Part shown: piece after piece, positions 5,452 through 7,092 of the stretch
How the letters are laid out: every line of letters begins with the position of its first letter
How positions within the stretch are numbered: the stretch's first letter is position 1
DNA from: Fidelibacterota bacterium 46_43
GTDB taxonomy: Bacteria; Fidelibacterota; Fidelibacteria; Fidelibacterales; Fidelibacteraceae
DNA: 7,092 nt
Direction: 5' to 3'
Assembly (NCBI GenBank): GCA_001509335.1
Contig: LGGY01000176.1
Span: forward strand, 1 to 7,092
The notes under the pieces: model-generated
Told to the model about the DNA's origin: nothing
The model's input: only the letters and a program-made list of their open reading frames with translations
The model's database searches: none
Made by a program: the position numbers and the translations under genes

Positions 5452-7092
5452 TTTATCACAACTCCTGATTCCGGCAAATCCCCGTCAAGGGTCACCAATC
5501 GCAGAGTATCCCTGCACCGGGCTGCCAGCAACATCCCTTCGGAGCGAATACCCCGAATTATTACCGGCTTGAGATTTGCCACAATCACAATGGTTTTTCC
5601 AATGAGTTCTTCTGGCTTATAATACAAAGCGATGCCTGCCACCAGGGTACGGGTTTCAGACCCTGTTTGTATGGTAAGTTTTATCAACTTATCCGTCCCG
5701 GGAACAGCTTCTGCTTCAAGGATGCGGGCTGTTTGAAGTCGGACTTTCTGAAAATCGTCCAGAGAGATCCATCCAGTTTGATCTTCCGGTGTTTTTTCAT
5801 TTTTTTCAGGAGTGGCTAGTTTTTCTTCCGTCGTTTCTTCCTGTAAAAAGGCCAGATCAATCCGGGGAAAGAGACCCTCTGTTTCCTGAACCTCCACACC
5901 CGGTTTCAATCCGCTCCATTCAGGCATGCGACCCACCTGATTTTTTTCATGTAATATATCAAAAAGTTGAGCCGTTTTTTCCGGAAGAACAGGCTCCAGG
6001 AGTCCCGCCGCCATCCGGAGGGACGCCAAAGCCGAATACAATACTGTCCCTGTCTGTTCTAAATCGGTTTTGGCAAGTTTCCACGGCGCTTTTTGTTCCA
6101 GGTAGCGGTTGATGGAACGGATGTAGGACAAAATTTCAAAAACCAGGCGGTTCAATTCAAAATGATCCAGCAAATCCATCACTCTTTTTTGAAGGGCTTC
6201 CCCCTCTTTTTTCAGCATTTCTTCAGCATTGGACATCTTTCCGGGTGCCGGGACTTTTGCATCAAAGTATTTATGGATCAATTTTAAAATCCGGTTGACC
6301 AGGTTGCCGAAATCGTTGGCCAGATCCGTATTATACGTTTGGTAAAAGCGGTCTTTGGAAAAATCCGAATCTCCGAAAAGAGGGCCTTCTTTCGCCAGGA
6401 AATATCGGAAAGCATCTGACCCCACCCGTGATACATGATCCCGGATGGTATTCAGATCGATAAAATTCCCCAGGCTTTTGCTCATTTTCTGTCCTTCGCT
6501 CATCCACCACCCGTGGGCAAAAATAGTTTCAGGCAAAGGGACTCCGGCTGCCATCAGCATGGTAGGCCAGTAAACACAATGCGTGGTGAGAATATCTTTT
6601 CCGATGATATGAACTGCCGGCCACCATTTTTGAAAGAGGGCATTATCTCTGCTGAAACCTATGGCACTGATGTAATTGATCAGCGCATCAAACCACACAT
6701 AGGTCACATAATCCGGATCAAAGGGAATTTCAATTCCCCAGGATAATCGATTTTTCGGCCGGGAAATACAAAGGTCATTCAGGGGCTGTTGCAAAAATCC
6801 CAAAATCTCATTTTTCCGGTTTTCGGGTTGAATGAATGCGGGATGAGATTCGATATGGGCTATAAGGGCTTTCTGATAGGCACTCATCCGGAAAAAATAG
6901 TTTTCTTCGTGGATTTCCCTGACTTCACGGTAATTTCCCTCTTCATACTCTTTCTGGGTAATAAACCGTTCTTCCGCCACACTATAAAGTCCCTCATATT
7001 TATCCTTGTAAATATCCCCCTTCTCATAAAGATCCTGGAGAATTTTCTGAACCACCTGTGTATGGCGTGTTTCGGTAGTCCGGATAAAATCA
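5448..7092 (-). CDS. metG: Methionyl-tRNA synthetase, 5' end missing (right window edge)
   Basis: Cytosolic class I enzyme that charges tRNA-Met with methionine using ATP. The window holds the last 547 residues. The reading frame stays open to the edge, beginning DFIRTTETRH, which is internal MetRS sequence, so the GTG at 7055 is not the start. The N-terminal HIGH motif lies outside the window. Visible parts are the connective region ending in NYFFRM, the YVWFDAL segment of the catalytic core, the KMSKS loop (6474-6488), and the helical anticodon-binding domain with NLVNR and a Trp in KAPWKLAK, matching the anticodon-reading Asn, Arg and Trp of the E. coli enzyme. A charged linker then leads to a C-terminal OB-fold tRNA-binding domain (about 5448-5770). 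The connective knuckle has no cysteines, as in the zinc-free Bacillus type, and is shorter still. The stop overlaps the next gene as ATGA. The family call is very secure. Confidence 0.98.
   Translation of the reverse strand, partial: DFIRTTETRHTQVVQKILQDLYEKGDIYKDKYEGLYSVAEERFITQKEYEEGNYREVREIHEENYFFRMSAYQKALIAHIESHPAFIQPENRKNEILGFLQQPLNDLCISRPKNRLSWGIEIPFDPDYVTYVWFDALINYISAIGFSRDNALFQKWWPAVHIIGKDILTTHCVYWPTMLMAAGVPLPETIFAHGWWMSEGQKMSKSLGNFIDLNTIRDHVSRVGSDAFRYFLAKEGPLFGDSDFSKDRFYQTYNTDLANDFGNLVNRILKLIHKYFDAKVPAPGKMSNAEEMLKKEGEALQKRVMDLLDHFELNRLVFEILSYIRSINRYLEQKAPWKLAKTDLEQTGTVLYSALASLRMAAGLLEPVLPEKTAQLFDILHEKNQVGRMPEWSGLKPGVEVQETEGLFPRIDLAFLQEETTEEKLATPEKNEKTPEDQTGWISLDDFQKVRLQTARILEAEAVPGTDKLIKLTIQTGSETRTLVAGIALYYKPEELIGKTIVIVANLKPVIIRGIRSEGMLLAARCRDTLRLVTLDGDLPESGVVIK
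5462..5466 (-). promoter_or_regulatory. Ribosome binding site of the membrane-protein gene
   Basis: AGGAG on the minus strand, inside the 3' end of metG, lies 10 nt before the ATG at 5451. It supports real translation of the unrecognised gene independently of its ATGA overlap with metG. Confidence 0.65.

Noticed and set aside
5448..7055. metG starting at the GTG at 7055
   Set aside because: The frame stays open upstream to the edge and encodes conserved MetRS residues (DFIRTTETRH), so the gene is partial and the GTG codes for an internal Val.

Overview
This window holds seven tightly packed genes, all read on the minus strand, so transcription runs from high to low coordinates. In that order they are: methionyl-tRNA synthetase (metG, cut by the right window edge), an unrecognised six-helix membrane protein, a TatD-family metal-dependent hydrolase, the 16S rRNA dimethyladenosine methyltransferase (rsmA/ksgA), trigger factor (tig), and the protease pair clpP and clpX. 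No tRNA, rRNA, CRISPR array or insertion sequence is visible.

The genes are typical free-living bacterial housekeeping genes. The neighbourhood looks like a join of two widely conserved blocks: metG-tatD-rsmA (the order seen in Bacillus-like genomes, here without the rnmV gene usual there) and tig-clpP-clpX (the order seen in Escherichia coli). Base composition is moderate, with AT-rich spacers. MetRS is of the zinc-free type with a C-terminal tRNA-binding domain, and trigger factor is divergent in its PPIase domain. Together this suggests a little-studied anaerobic or environmental lineage, perhaps in the Fibrobacterota-Chlorobiota-Bacteroidota sphere. That placement is only a guess, because nothing in the window fixes the phylum.

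Layout: 5448-7092 metG; 4903-5451 membrane protein, overlapping metG by ATGA; 4143-4922 tatD, 20-bp overlap; 3383-4153 rsmA, 11-bp overlap; 3291-3382 a 92-bp AT-rich spacer, the only real gap between genes and a likely internal promoter site; 2028-3290 tig, starting with TTG; 1431-2018 clpP, 6 bp after tig (9 bp after it from the preferred ATG); 190-1434 clpX, overlapping clpP by ATGA; 1-189 an AT-rich tail with repeated dyads.

The genes cover protein synthesis and its quality control: charging of (initiator) tRNA-Met, maturation of the small ribosomal subunit, chaperoning of the emerging chain, and degradation by ClpXP. The most notable observation is that ClpP has Asn (codon AAT) where the catalytic Asp of the Ser-His-Asp triad is expected, while Ser98 and His123 are intact and ClpX keeps its ClpP-docking loop. 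Other points worth a look are the degenerate PPIase domain and His-rich strand pair in trigger factor, the unknown membrane protein embedded in the operon, and three phased copies of a TGCAT-N4-ATGCA-like motif downstream of clpX.
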